The notes beneath the pieces are model-generated. The model had not been told where the DNA came from. It made no database searches and was given only the letters and a program-made list of their open reading frames with translations. A program made the translations under genes and the position numbers. Positions 1 to 11,790 of a DNA stretch of 64,000 bases are shown piece by piece; position 1 is the first letter of the stretch, and the number at the start of each line of letters is the position of its first letter. The stretch comes from Aphrocallistes beatrix. Lineage: Eukaryota; Porifera; Hexactinellida; Sceptrulophora; Aphrocallistidae. The stretch covers positions 2,232,001 to 2,296,000 of the forward strand of contig OY725504.1 of the NCBI GenBank assembly GCA_963281255.1, given 5' to 3'.

Positions 1-592
1 TGAACAGAAATTTGACATGTGTTGTAGCATAGCCCTCTCACAAATACCACCTGTTTTACGATTTCTTCGAATTGCATCAAGACAGGGCCTCTTTATTATA
101 TGACCCTGATACAGTAAGTACAATTTATACGTTTTGCTTTTGAGGGACTTTGTGCAGTTCTGAAACAGCAGTGATGGGACATCATGCCCCATGCCATGAC
201 CTTCGTTGGAAATTTCATTTTGAGGACATGATCTAATCTTTCGCTGGTTTTGTAGCAAACGCGGCCATTTTGTGGATTTGGGGTGAAAACAACTCAAAGG
301 GGGACTCATCTGACCAGAAAACTTTTTTCTAATCCTCAACAGTATAATGTTGATGAGTAGGGCAAAATAAATAAGCCTTTTTGGACGTTTGGACGACCTC
401 GCACCGATATGGTGTTTCAAATGCCTATAAATAGTATTAGGCGAAAAAGTCTAGCCTTTCCCTCACAGTTTCTTCGCGAAATTCCTCGTTGACTGGAGTC
501 GTTTGCCCATAGAATTAGCAATAAAAATTTTGGTCACACGGTCTAAAATCTGCGGACGTCCAGACCACCTCTTTATTTCCAGTGAACCTCCC
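1..592 (-). pseudogene. Tc1/mariner-family transposase relic, truncated by window start
   Basis: Read on the minus strand, this stretch gives a decayed Tc1-like transposase across frames. From about 590 downwards there is a helix-turn-helix-like part containing RWSGRPQILDRVTK, then QSTRNFAKKL and TIYRHLKHHIG. Next comes the start of the DDE domain, TVED-KKVFWSDESPFELF, with the first catalytic Asp in SDES. Then follows KFPTKVMAWGMMSH with interrupting stops. At least four in-frame stops and frame changes are visible, so it cannot be translated. The second Asp and the final acidic residue would lie before base 1. Family-level assignment is secure from motif order. The subfamily is not determined. 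Confidence 0.85.
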
Positions 593-929
593 GAATTATT
601 GGATTAAGAACCATCTTCGGACTATATCCAACATTAAGCCTATTGGCTCCCTCTTTTTCAAGACTACTGATTCTACAAGTATCATCCCGATTGCCTTAGA
701 ACGTATGGCTAACCAGTAGTCAGACAGATTCATTTCGAAAGAATTAACAAAATTCGCAAAATATTCCAAAAAAAGTAGCAGAAAATAATAATCAACGAAA
801 TCATGGTTGAAAAGAGAGTGATTGTAATACAGTAGTAAAGCAGCAGAAAGAGAAATAGAATTGCTCATGGTCAATTAGAAACGCAATTGTGGATATTTAA
901 AATTTATGGACACGATTTATAAAACACCA

Positions 930-1422
930 TGCATGTATGTATATATATATAACAAAATGATTTAGAGAAACTGCTAGGTACATAAAGCTGATTTTTGGCA
1001 ATAGAGAGTCTTAGCTATGGCTACACTAAGACCTGAGCACAGACGAAAATACTGACTCATCATGAAATTATGACGTATTTGTCACCATTAAAAATTTAAG
1101 CTTTTCGACTATAACCCAACCTATAAATTACGTAGGTGATAGAAAGCTGAAATTTTAATAGAATGTGTATATTAATATATCTCACATATGATGAAACTGT
1201 CATCAAAAAATGATAACACATCACTCTGTCATGACGTCAACATTAAACATCCAAAATTTTGTGATTTTTCGAGTGATAACGATTATAACAGTAAGACATA
1301 CGTATTTTGCCATGTTATCTATTTTATAATTAATTAAATGTAAGCCTAGGTATCCTTTGGGCACCTCTGGCGGACACAAAGTGTCCGCCAGCCGCGCAGC
1401 TCAAGCAAGCGAAGCGCGCTTG
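930..1422 (+). mobile_element. Helitron-like family 1, copy with decayed 5' end
   Basis: This is a diverged copy of the non-autonomous family best seen at 37364-37914. It shares the block beginning AGAAACTGC, the GACTCATCATG and ATGACGTC stretches, the GGCGGACAC / GTGTCCGCC hairpin and the terminal GCGAAGCGCGCTTG. The last base of the element is 1422 and is followed by T, as in other copies. The 5' TCCTTAC terminus is not recognisable. It carries no coding capacity. Confidence 0.8.
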
Positions 1423-2238
1423 TTTTATTAATCAGCACAAATGTATTTCGAGGCAAAGTGTGAAAATATGAGTTATCGTTACATTAGACTGATTACTCCT
1501 AAAACAACAAATTTCTAACCACTCCCGAAAAGACACATAATAATATAGTATAAATTGAACCAAGTAAATTATGTATTACATTGAAATAGGTACCACATCA
1601 CATTTCAGGGTCGTATTAAAATAAAATATACAAGTGCAAGTATATATATACCAGAAAAATCAATACATTGAACTCAAATTTTGAACTTTTAGTTATCCGA
1701 ACATTTAAATTAAACGAACCTTCTTTGGCTCATCACCGTTGGGATAACTGATATTCTATACTGTATTTCAGAATTGGACAGATTCAAATTTCACCATATA
1801 AGGATTATATGTGCCAAATTTGGTCCAATATAATTTCCAAGAACGAGCAGACAGACAGACGGACGTTCGTCACCGATCATGACATAAGAAATCACCTAAG
1901 CTAGGAGCTGCACTAAAAAGTCTACATTAAATCCAAAGATCATATGGGGTATGTGATCAATTGGTGCTAGAGATTAACTATTTTGTCAAAATGATCCTAT
2001 GTCTACACTGCAACTAGTAGTTAAAGAGCTCGATATTTTAACGTCATTAGCTGTGTGGATTACAAAATCACTCAAATTCATAGTATACATCTGTATTAAG
2101 CTATAGAAAGGTCGAAAAGATTCTTTCTACTTTAAGTTTGCAGCATAATTCGAGTGTTGAGCTCTATTTTTATTGCGACATAGCCTACAATTACACAACA
2201 GCACTAATAAACTCTGATATTGAACTTAAATTTTGAAA
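1423..2238. other. Unassigned AT-rich sequence
   Basis: I see no convincing reading frame or RNA gene here. The part around 1840-1870 (ACGAGCAGACAGACAGACGGACG) resembles a generic repeat-like stretch but I cannot assign it to a family. Confidence 0.4.
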
Positions 2239-2608
2239 TACACTGCCCTACCAAAAGTATTCGTACACCTCAATATTTCCCATTAATATAGTACTAAAAT
2301 GGCTATATTAAAGAATGATCATGAACTTAAAATATAAGAGATATAGTATATTTGATTTCAGATTCGTATTCTACGCATTTGAAATACCTATTTTCGAAGT
2401 TTCAAATCAATTGCTAATTGCCAAGGTTAAAATTCCCAACTGTGCCACCATGTACCACTTTTCGAGAGTCTCAACCACTGTAGCAGATGGTGATAGGTGA
2501 CACAGGGTAGTACAGGATGGTAAATTTCGGCATAGTTAAAACTTAATTGATTTGAAAACTTTAAAATAGGTAATTCAAATACGTAGAATACGAATCTGAA
2601 ATCAAATA

Positions 2609-3179
2609 CAGGTATCCCTCGCCGTTCGCAGGTGTTACGTTCCTGAGAATTGCCGCGAATGGCAAAATCGCGAACGGCAAGACGTTAGTTCAATGAGAAT
2701 AGTGGGGTTACGTACCTAGATTATAAAAACGACGCTAGATACAGTTTGCTAAATACGTTATTGATTCAATAGTTGAGCTGTAACACTGATACAAACACTG
2801 GCACAAGTGAAATGGTAATAAATGAAGTGATAAATGAAAGATATAGATACCCTAGTTGCAAACCTAAGTACCATACCTAAATAGTAAAGTCTAGCCTTAC
2901 AATCACCAACCAACTTCCTTTTAGGCATGATGTAAGTATACGTAGAAACAATAGGGTCTAGTATTAGTATAGAACAATAGAAACAGTAAATGATATTGGA
3001 TAATATGGAGATACGTATAAGGTTATGGACTTTGGTATCCCATGAAACTACTGAAGAGAGTAACGAAAACCGCGAATAGTCGAGAGAACGAGTCGCAAAT
3101 AGCAAAACAAGACTCAAAAAAATTTCCGCGAATAGTCGAAACCGCGAATGGCAAACTCGCGAACGGCGAGGGCTGCCTG
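2609..3179. mobile_element. Pogo/Tigger-like MITE, TA-flanked, nested
   Basis: Ends are CAGGTATCCCTCGCC on the left and the inverted GGCGAGGGCTGCCTG on the right, with TA at 2607-2608 and 3180-3181. The interior carries repeated CGCGAAT / GCGAACGGC motifs. The surrounding palindrome preserves the empty site: the other arm near 2338-2352 reads straight through where this element sits, confirming insertion at a single TA. The Tigger-like label rests on the CAGGNNNCCCTCGC-type terminus and is tentative; the boundaries are firm. Confidence 0.75.
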
Positions 3180-3199
3180 TATACTGTATCTCGTCTAGT

Positions 3200-3855
3200 T
3201 TAAGGTTGGCCATTCCTATGGACATTTTGTTTTTTATCAAAAATTTGCCAAAGGCCTTTTTAATCATTTTTAGATCCCTAAAGGGGTTTTAAACATTAAT
3301 CTCGATTTTTAGAATTTCGATGCTAATATTTTTCCACTTAGAGCCACTTGCACCACCTGGTGTCGCCCAAAAAGGACACAATTTTGAACTGAATGTATCA
3401 TATCCATAACTTCTTTGAACTGAGCACGAATTTAGCATTAAAATGATGATCTGACATGGTTCAAAGAAGTTATTGATCTGGGATTCCGGAGGATACTATC
3501 GAATGTGGTTATTTTGGGGTAGCCAGTCATCATTGACCAGTTTTTCACACTTTTGACGGTGAAAATTTTTGATATACCATATTTTGAAGTAAAGTACTGC
3601 TATAAGTTGTCGAATAAGATACTTGCATGTTATTTAATATTCCAAAGCAGTTAAAACTAATGGAAATTGAGGGACTTATATAGATATTTTTTAAATCTTA
3701 TTTTATGAGACATTTTTTTCAGCAATTATAAAGGTGATAACTTTTTGTACATTCAACATAGGGGCGAAGCAGATAACTCTGCGATTCAAATCTGCACTGA
3801 AAAATTTAAATGAATCGGTTGAAAAAGTCAAAAGTTAGCTATTAGCCAACCTTAA
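3200..3855. mobile_element. TTAA-flanked element family B, internally deleted copy
   Basis: TTAA at 3200-3203 and 3852-3855 flanks ends GGTTGGCC and inverted AGCCAACC. The body matches the longer copies at 26827-28009 and 28296-29475, including the block about CACCTGGTGTCGCCC and the TTTTTCACACTTTTGA stretch, but the hairpin centre is missing. TTAA duplications are the signature of piggyBac-type transposition. No transposase is present. Confidence 0.75.
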
Positions 3856-3942
3856 CTGCATGACAGTTCAGTAATAGACGCATTTAGTACTATTTTAATG
3901 GGAAATATTGAGGTGTACGAATACTTTTGGTAGGGTAGTGTA

Positions 3943-4592
3943 TACTAAGCAAAGTTAATTTAGAACCGGAAGTATGAATTATTCTTGCATTGAGTTGTGG
4001 AATTTTAATCTAGACAATTGTGAAAGTAGAAAGCAAAGGATAAACTCAATGAAATTAATCAGAAATTCGATGACAATATAGGAATAGAAAAAAATTCAAA
4101 ATTGGACAGATCTAGTAAAAAAACTAAAGATAAGGTTAAACTGTGAAAGCAAAATAATACTATATTCACTATATAAGGAAAGTTATTTTTAAATTTAATA
4201 ATTTAGAATGGACGAGTCAATTCAAATCTATCTTCTGATGGAAGTAATAAGAGTAACCATCAACTTCAATGCAGTCAATTATATTTCATGCACAAATGAC
4301 ACTAGAACATTATTTTTGATATCTCGATATTTTAAATATATTAAATACATGTAATTAGGACACGGGTATCTCGAAGATTGCATTAGTTTTGTCTATGGTC
4401 AATATTTCAAAAAATTCTAAAATCACAGTGTAGACGCCTTTTATCAGTGGAAGCATGGTGAAAATACATGAAATATTGGGGTAATCGTATTAGCAACAAC
4501 GTAGAATACCATTAACTGATTAATTCCATAGGGTTATAGCAGCTAATTTTCCAACAGTATCTAATTATTATAAAGCTATGCATAGCCTACTC
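3943..4592. other. Unassigned AT-rich sequence
   Basis: No coding, RNA or repeat signal that I can support. Confidence 0.4.
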
Positions 4593-4995
4593 GTGTCCTG
4601 GCACGCAGCGAAAATCGTGAATCAGGACCCACTGGTTTTCAAGTTATCTTCCCAGAGTCTTCAAATCCTAGGAAAAATTAGCTCACACATTTTCCTCGAA
4701 CACTCTTTTGTAGAAATATAGAAAGTTTAGATCAGTATAAATTGAGAACCTTTTGGATCAGATTTTTTGGTTTGTGAAAAAAAGTGCCATTTTGGGTGAT
4801 TTTGCAAAATGTACCTAATTTGAAGTCGTGAAATAATAACTTTATCTCGTTTCTGATAATGAATGCAATGGATTTGTGAAATATTTCAATGGTGAATGAA
4901 AGGTATCTGGTGCTAAATCGTCATGGAACATCGATTTTAGAGACATTTTTACAGCAGTGGCCTGGATTCTCGATTTTCGCTGCGTGCCAGGACAC
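4593..4995. mobile_element. Short MITE with 27-30 bp inverted ends
   Basis: The left end GTGTCCTGGCACGCAGCG and following AAAATCG are repeated in inverse at the right end, finishing CGCTGCGTGCCAGGACAC. The element is about 400 bp with no reading frame. I do not recognise the superfamily; a target duplication is not obvious. Confidence 0.75.
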
Positions 4996-5518
4996 ATTTT
5001 TTTTTCTCAAAACTCACCATACAAAACATATTTCTAAGTCATAGAATCGAAAAATCTCTCTAAAGACCATAATAACTAAGATTGTTTGAGTTTAAGAAAT
5101 TATATACCTAATAAAGCTTGGGACAGAACTTACAAGCCACCCTGTAGAGTAATAGAGAAAAGTAGTATTGGCTGTATTATAATTGGGATACAGACAATTC
5201 GTGACATTCTTGTAGTCGTGTATACGATTGAATCTAAGTTACTAGATAATTCTAAATCTACACGTCGTATCTAAGCAAATCATACAGGGCTAGTTATTTA
5301 AGGAAACCATTGAATTCCTCTGATATTATTACTGACCTCAAACCACACCTATTTCAAATTTCAAGTATCGTATCAAAGCAAATCATACTGCTGCAAGATA
5401 ACTTATTTAATGAAACTGAATTTCTGTGATATTATCATTGCCCGTAAACCACACAAATGAAGTATTCATATTGGTGAATAGTTTGCACATATATTTTAAA
5501 TAGGATCAAATCTCGTCT

Positions 5519-5580
5519 ATAGTTTAGTTTAGTTTTAGTTTTAGTTTTAGTTTAGTTTAGTTTTAGTTATAGTTTAGTTA
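5519..5580. repeat. TTTTAG/TTTAG simple repeat
   Basis: Tandem short units alternating TTTAG and TTTTAG over about 60 bases. It is a low-complexity array, possibly an interstitial array, with units unlike the common animal telomere TTAGGG. Confidence 0.85.
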
Positions 5581-5590
5581 GGACATAATA

Positions 5591-6356
5591 CTTAGGGCAT
5601 TCAAAAAGTTCTCATCCCAAATCTGTATCTCAAATGATAGTGAAAATAGGATATTTTCTATTTGTCTATTGTATTCCTTAGGGGATCAGCTTCCAATTTG
5701 TATATTGGTTTATTTTACAAGGACAATTGTTGTGGTTCCTACATTATATTTTTGTACATCGGTTTAAGGTAGTCCCTTTGAACGTGATTTTTCGGGTTCC
5801 CTTTGATATATTTCAGTTCTGAGCAAATTTAGATTAAAACTGATCCCTCCATCGAATTCTACGCATCAACTAACATATAGATTGAATTTTCTGAAGTATT
5901 ATAGTTTGAGGATGAGGGAATACTATGTTTTGAAGTGGTTTACTACCATTTTTGTCCCACTTTTTGAGTGGCGAAAATTGACAAAAAATCCACTAAAAGT
6001 AGCATGATATTTTTTCAACACGAGCAATACTATTGAACACCTCCCGTTTACTTTTTTACATTGGTTCTTAATTATTTAACCTTTTAATGACCTTATTCTA
6101 CGATTTTCACAACTTTTATTCTCCAAATTTAGTTTTAAGCCATTTTCAATGGGGAGATTCCAACTTTTCGACACTACCCTAAACCGATGCACAAAAAATC
6201 TAATGTAGGAACCACAATAATTGTCCTTTTAAAATAAACCAATATATAAATTGGAAGCTGATCCCCTAAGGAATACAATGGACAAATCGGAAATATCCTA
6301 TTTTCACTATCATTTGAGATACAGATATGAGATGAGAACTTTTTGAATGCCCTAAG
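5591..6356. mobile_element. Mariner-type MITE with ~200 bp inverted repeats
   Basis: The ends CTTAGGGCATTCAAAAAG and its inverse are flanked by TA. The inverted repeat continues for roughly 200 bp on each side, including GGGATCAGCTTCCAATTTG-type sequence and a block about CATCGGTTTAAGG / CCTAAACCGATG. The unique centre is about 340 bp. No transposase frame is present. Confidence 0.8.
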
Positions 6357-8602
6357 TAATAGTTAGCGCATGTATTTAGGTAGGTAGGTAAAACGATTAA
6401 TTCATCATTAATATTGGATCAAGTGAGTTTTTAATTATTTGTTGTTTTTTACACTTATATTTTCCTTACATATGCTGTATATATCGTATGTTCTTTCAAA
6501 CCTCCCCTTCGATAGGAAACTGTCGTCCCTTTATTATAGTTTGTTCTGCCATAATAAAGGGATAGCATACTGTCATTATCCCCCTGCTATGCCAATAGAC
6601 CTAACTAAACAAATTTTTGGTGCGTTTTTACTCTGGTTAAACGTTTTTCAACTGGTTCGATAATTTTGATTCAACAAAACAGACTTTTATCTGAATTTGG
6701 GTCGGTATGTTGAAGTGACATGCAAAAGTGGCAGAGAAATTTGAGCCCCTGTATCTCCAAATGTTTTTTTCCTGCAGAACCTATCATTAATTAACGAGTT
6801 AGAATCAGAAAGTCAACGGCTTAGTAAATATCTCTGCGAGTAGAACAAAAAGAGTGGAGAGATTTTTGATATTTATATACCTCTGTGAGGAAAAAATCGA
6901 GACCTAAGTAGTATTTTAGTGGGGGCATTGAGCTATTTAGCGGGACATAGTATATTTATATTAGTCCTATACACTGAAAGCCGGACAATTCCACATTTGG
7001 AACGTTTCCGCGAGGTATTATATTTGCAATTAAAATAAGGTTATCATTTATCAACTTCTATATCCCAAATTTTGACTATTTTTCAAGTTTTTAGGATATT
7101 CATTTTAATCTCACATCTGGATATTAAATCGATTTTTGCAATCAAACTTAAATCATACTATTTTTCTTCAGCATTCATCAGCAAATCTTAATTTTGTACA
7201 AAATAGACCTAAAATGCCAACTCTTTCTAATAAATCGAGTATAGACTACTAATAATAGAGTTTAACGTAATTCGTTTAAAAACGAACAAATAGTTTTAAA
7301 ATACAAAAACCTAAACCTCTCAGTTCTGGGGAGTCCAGTATGAAGAGTGTCCGTCTCTGAATTTTGCATAGCATGATCAACATGCAAAATGTTTTGACGG
7401 GATAGCCCGCTTTTTTCACTTTTACATGAAATTTTCCCATTATGTCCGATTTTTTCCATTCTATGTATAATCTTTTTAGTTGACCTATACCATGTATTGT
7501 GGTCGACTTCTGAAATGAGTGCCTCCCTATTTTCCTCCATAACGGGTTTTCGTGAATACCATAAGTGTGAGAAAAATGAAATTTATACAGGTGTTTAATG
7601 TTTATCTGCGGTTACTATACAGTTACTATACGAAAATATCATAAAAAGATACCCCAGTTTGCCGCCACCTTTATCATGCAGTCGCCATCCAGAGATCACA
7701 CAAATGCGCCGCGATACAAAGCGAGAATACAGAGGGTGGGGTGTCCTGGGTATCCCCCCTAAAATTTCACCATATTCCACCTTTACATGTGATGTGTGGG
7801 AAACATATTCATTAGTAATAAAAACTAATTTAGGGAATAATATCCATCTATTTTTCTTGGATATAATATTTCATTTATTTGTTTTTGCAAAAACACATTT
7901 CTGTTCTGCTAAGTTTTGAAATGCTTACTTCAATCAAGTAATGATATACTAGCAGATTTCATATAACGGTAAATTCCTTGAATTTCTGAATTCTGATGTT
8001 ACGTTCCATTTCAAGCTATCTATTGGGTAGTTACTAAGTCTGAACCTTTGATTAGATATATCATCAATTGTACTGCTGTATTGGAAGAATTTCAATGGCT
8101 GCAATACTTTATAAGACTTCTAATTTGTTTCTGATTGATACCAAATCTAGTTTTGCTTAGGATGGAAACGATTGAAATTAATTTTGAAAAATAAATTGAA
8201 TAATTTCTTTTTATGAAAATTTACTGAATCCTGCATTCTAAAATTAGCGTTATAGTACCATGTTATAGTTTATCAATTACTTTAAAAAACATGGACAAAC
8301 GAAAGAGAAAACATTAGTCACTCGTAGTATCATTACAGACCTTTGGCATCGCAGTATGACAGTATGATATCCCAAAACTATTTCCTCCTTTCCCTTTAAA
8401 TAGTTATCTTTTCAAGGAAATTATTACATTTTGACTGAATTTTGTATCTTTGTAATACTCCTAAATAAGTAGCGGTCGAATTGATCAATACAAGCTGTGC
8501 AAACTCGATTTTTACATGTGTATTTAGTCATACAGTCGAGGTTGCTTATTAGCAACTCAACCAATTTTCAAATCCCAAGTGTAGATGTTGTATTATTAAT
8601 TA
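6357..8602. other. Unassigned sequence, no supported gene
   Basis: Several open frames of 60-92 codons occur, for example 7262-7540 on the minus strand and 7659-7919 on the plus strand. None shows a domain, motif or homologous repeat that I recognise. I see no tRNA-like or terminal inverted repeat structure that I can defend. Confidence 0.4.
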
Positions 8603-8632
8603 CAAGCGCGCTTCGCTTGCTTGCGCTGCGCG
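8603..8632 (-). mobile_element. Solo Helitron-like 3' end
   Basis: CAAGCGCGCTTCGCTTGC followed by TTGCGCTGCGCGG is the inverse of the 3' terminus shared by the Helitron-like families of this window, preceded by A. The body beyond 8632 does not match the other copies, so only the terminus is supported. It lies 60 bp from the end of the MULE transposase relic, so the two may or may not belong to one element. Confidence 0.65.
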
Positions 8633-8692
8633 GAGATCACACGACGAATACTAGTACTAAGGTATTAGTTGTTGTCCTATATGTAAAGATTA

Positions 8693-9965
8693 AGAGTTGA
8701 AAGCGAATTGGTATGCAACTCCTCGAAGAAAATCCATCTTGGGACGCGTCAGATAGTCTTCAACTAGAGTCTCTAATGCTCTTTCATGATCAGCATTTGA
8801 TTTTCTCTTCGAGGGATTCTTACCACATAGGTAGAACGCTTGCTTTACCTCAGTTAAGCCTTGTTCTTTTTTTAGTACGCTTAGAAACTTCCAAAGTGAT
8901 GGATGATGACAGGACATGTGAGTAGAAAATGACCTGTGCCATGCCTCAACTACGTTAGTGGTTCTAGGGAGACCGAAATGTACCATGAAATGGTTATTCC
9001 ATAGTTCCAGAGAAAATATACTAGGAATAACGATGGGTGTATCAGTTAAGTGCCTGCAAATATAGGTGGATTCAAAGTAGAGAGCTAAATCATAGGCTTC
9101 AATGGGAAGTTCCATAAAGAGCTGATTAAAAAGTTCAGGGATATCTGTAGTGTTGTGAATGCTAGAGCTGGTAACATTCGGATTTTTAACGCAAATGATG
9201 GATCCTCCTGATATTTCGTTTTCAGGCCTAATTCATGGACTTTTCTCCATACATTTTGGGTGAGGTGGAAAAAACATCCTTTTACCTGAGCGTGAGGATA
9301 AAGACTCTTAAAAGCATTGATTGCAGCCCTTTCAAAGTCAACAATGAGGTAGGTGGGTAGGACATGCATTAGGACACAATACTTTAACTTCACTCCACAT
9401 TTTTTTATAGGTTTCTTCCGCTTTATTAGGTAAAAGAACGAATAAACTTGGCAGCAGATGCCCGTCTTTCAATGGAATGGCTCCTCCTTTTAACCCATGG
9501 ATGACATAAACTGGTAGAACAAGTTCGGTGCCGTTTTAAAAGTGACATCAGCCAACCAAACACTGGAGGTATTAAGGATATTCAAGTTGGATTCAGTGCC
9601 AAAAATCAGAATTCTTTGATCACCACTATCCATACCTGAATCAAAAAGAAGGAAGCGTTGGCCTTTATCTGTCTTCCTATATTCCTCTGGTATCTCAAGA
9701 CAGTTAAGAGACTTTGGTTCTGGCGGAACATTCGCAGTTCTTTTTCGCTCTCGACGAACAGTTTGCTTTAAGCTGTCGAGTTTTGGAAGCACAAAAAGTG
9801 TCTAAATTAGATTCATGAGTGTGCTCATTTTTGCGTGCAATTACATTATTCCCACTGTGTGAATTCTTGCTTTGCACACTCCGCGCTGAATACATTGCCA
9901 ATGTACTTTATCGTTTATCACACGATGTTTGGTATATACGAAGTTATTTTCCATAAGGTATTGAC
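8693..9965 (-). pseudogene. MULE transposase with FLYWCH zinc finger, frameshifted
   Basis: Reading down the minus strand from about 9965 there is a FLYWCH-type finger (HWQCIQRGVCKARIHT, later KNEHTHE). A basic linker and RFLLFDSG follow. The MULE DDE core comes next: VWLADVTFKTAPNLFYQF carries the first Asp and TYLIVDFERAAINAFKSLYP the second. After these come VKGCFFHLTQNVWRKV and the conserved TTNVVEAWHRSF region, where the third acidic residue is expected. The pieces lie in different frames (9085-9393, 9490-9792 and 8690-9115), so several indels have broken the gene. FLYWCH-MULE proteins are Mutator-like transposases of animals. I could not identify terminal inverted repeats. Confidence 0.9.
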
Positions 9966-9983
9966 CTCCTCTCTCGGTTGTTG

Positions 9984-10725
9984 TCAATTGAAATGAGGGA
10001 ACATCTGGAGTAGAACTATTTGGATAATAGGATTTGGTCGCTGACTTCCATTTTTGCGAAAAGCTGGTAACTGATCATTTGATTGCTCTGATAGGATTGA
10101 ATCTTGAGAATGAACAGAACGAGAGACAGGAGCATCAAAAGGTAAAAGATCAATTGGACAATGGGGTGAAGAGTCATCCAAAGTATCCGAGTGGGATGGT
10201 GGGTTTTGATTGAAGAATTTCAACAAGACCTCGACTGACTTCAGCTGCTTTTCTATCAAGACTTTGTTGGAAATTATAAACTTCTAATGTCTCCTGAATG
10301 AATCTTGGAATCGAAACGGTGAGGTATTGATCAGTCCAAATATTTGGTATGCCTTCAATGAGCGAAAAGCCATAGAGTAAGACATTTTCCTCAGAATGAC
10401 AGAAAGACACCCTAACTATATACAGAGATTCTGTATTGCAAATCAGTCTAACGGTTAACCTAAAAGCGTTTAAGAGTACTGGATGAGATGTAGATGAAGT
10501 CGGGCAACTGCTACCTATTATTGAGAGAAGCTTCCCCTCAATTACAGTCACGTTACGCATCGACCGAGACATAGCCCTGAAAGTGGGAGCATCCATGCTA
10601 GGTAAGCATGCGTTTAGTTGAATGGACTCTTCACGGCTTGCTACAAATTCTGGACTGATATCCACAAAACCTTTGCAAAAAGAGGATTTTGAAAAGACTG
10701 GCCAAGGAAAATCCATGTAATCCAT
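9984..10725 (-). pseudogene. Unidentified broken reading frame next to the MULE
   Basis: A frame of 183 codons (10725 to 10174) overlaps one of 91 codons (10259 to 9984) in another frame. Together they suggest one protein of roughly 260 residues with a single indel. The translation has a mixed hydrophobic/polar composition, as in FRAMSRSMRNVTVIEGKLL and LYIVRVSFCHSEENVLL. It ends in a Ser/Pro-rich acidic tail. I recognise no domain. It lies immediately upstream of the MULE transposase on the same strand, so it could be an extra N-terminal part or a second gene of that element. Host origin cannot be excluded. Confidence 0.45.
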
Positions 10726-11790
10726 TATTAGATTAATATTAGCACTTTGTAATCTGTAATCTTAAGTGTTTGTTTACAAGGTATTTATTTGCATCTTGCT
10801 TCTTATTTTATATGCATAAATTAAAAAATCGTTTATTAAATCAATTCATCAATTCATAGGATAGAGTAAACAATCATTAGTTGAGATTATAGGATTTCAT
10901 TCAACTTGTTTATTGATTAATTTAAGATGAAAGACAATGACAACTAAAATAATTACTTCCGGAGAGAGAAATTCATTCTCACATTCTAACATTGAATTCA
11001 TCAATTCTATGATGAATAGTCAAGAATAGCAATGTCACGAATTATAAGTTACGAAATGAATGTCACGAATTGTAATGTCACGAATTGTATGTCACGAATT
11101 GTAATGTCACGAATTGTCTGTATCCCAATATAATTGATGCAATTGATGATTCTGAGAATATGAAGAAAAACAGTTGAAACGGGACGGGATAGTTCATTCA
11201 AGAAAACAGTGGCCCATTGAGATGGGACTGGGGCCGGGAATTCACACTCATAAAATTTTAATAAGCGATTTTCTAGAATATAGTAAAGCCTACCTCCTGT
11301 GACGATTAATGAAACCTTCAAACATACCTTGGAAATGAATGCCAGTCAACTCGTTCCACATGCCAACTCGTGCCAAGTCAACAGGAAATCCAGCTTTTCG
11401 CTGTGTTCTTACAGATATCTCATCCAGAATGCTTTAGAAATCGTACATTTCATTTTGGTATTTGATACGAGTTGACTGGTTCCCTAAATCACTTAAAGAA
11501 TTTAGTTCCCAAAGATTGTGCCTGGCGAAGTCATACTGAAGCTCAGGATTCTCAATTCAGCTCTTGATGATAGGTTGGCGAAACTTCCTCTACTGTAGAA
11601 ACAGTTCTGTCTAGTACGGTTTGGAGGAGTGAAGACATCGCAGCAACACAATAGTCTCGGGAGTAAAGAAGTCCACACAGCTTGGCGCGCATGAAAAGAA
11701 CGATATTGAATGAAATCGATTAAAGACAGGCATTAGCCGACTACTTACAAAGTCGATTATATACTCGAAATTTAGCTTCTTCAGGTTTTA
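10726..11790. other. Non-coding stretch with a short GTCACGAATTGTA tandem array
   Basis: Between about 11033 and 11120 the unit ATGTCACGAATTGTA is repeated roughly five times with slight variation. The flank TGTATCCCAATATAATTG occurs in inverse near 5175-5205, so this array belongs to a dispersed repeat. The rest of the stretch has no supported feature. Confidence 0.6.

Larger units (their letters stand above)
2241..3940. mobile_element. Composite Tc1/mariner-type MITE with TA duplication
   Basis: Terminal inverted repeats of about 57 bp start CACTGCCCTACCAAAAG on the left. The right end matches them in reverse orientation with a few mismatches. TA dinucleotides at 2239-2240 and 3941-3942 flank the element, the duplication expected for Tc1/mariner. 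The interior is itself palindromic (2338-2390 against 2543-2606) and has been invaded by two further elements, at 2609-3179 and 3200-3855. No transposase is encoded; the frames inside are incidental. Confidence 0.8.

Noticed and set aside
1030-1260. GACGTCAT motifs as CRE-type regulatory sites
   Set aside because: They recur at fixed positions in every Helitron family 1 copy and so reflect repeat ancestry, not local regulation.
2758-3267. 169-codon open frame on the minus strand
   Set aside because: It crosses the boundaries of two nested MITEs and has no recognisable domain.
5519-5580. TTTTAG/TTTAG array as a telomeric repeat
   Set aside because: Unit length is irregular, the array is about 60 bp, and it lies among interspersed repeats.
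7262-7540. 92-codon minus-strand frame MEENREALISEVD...
   Set aside because: No homologous copy, domain or gene context in the window; length is compatible with chance.
8603-8640. GCGC-rich palindromic blocks repeated through the window as possible CRISPR-like or regulatory repeats
   Set aside because: They are the 3' termini of Helitron-like elements, irregularly spaced and in both orientations, with A^T flanks.
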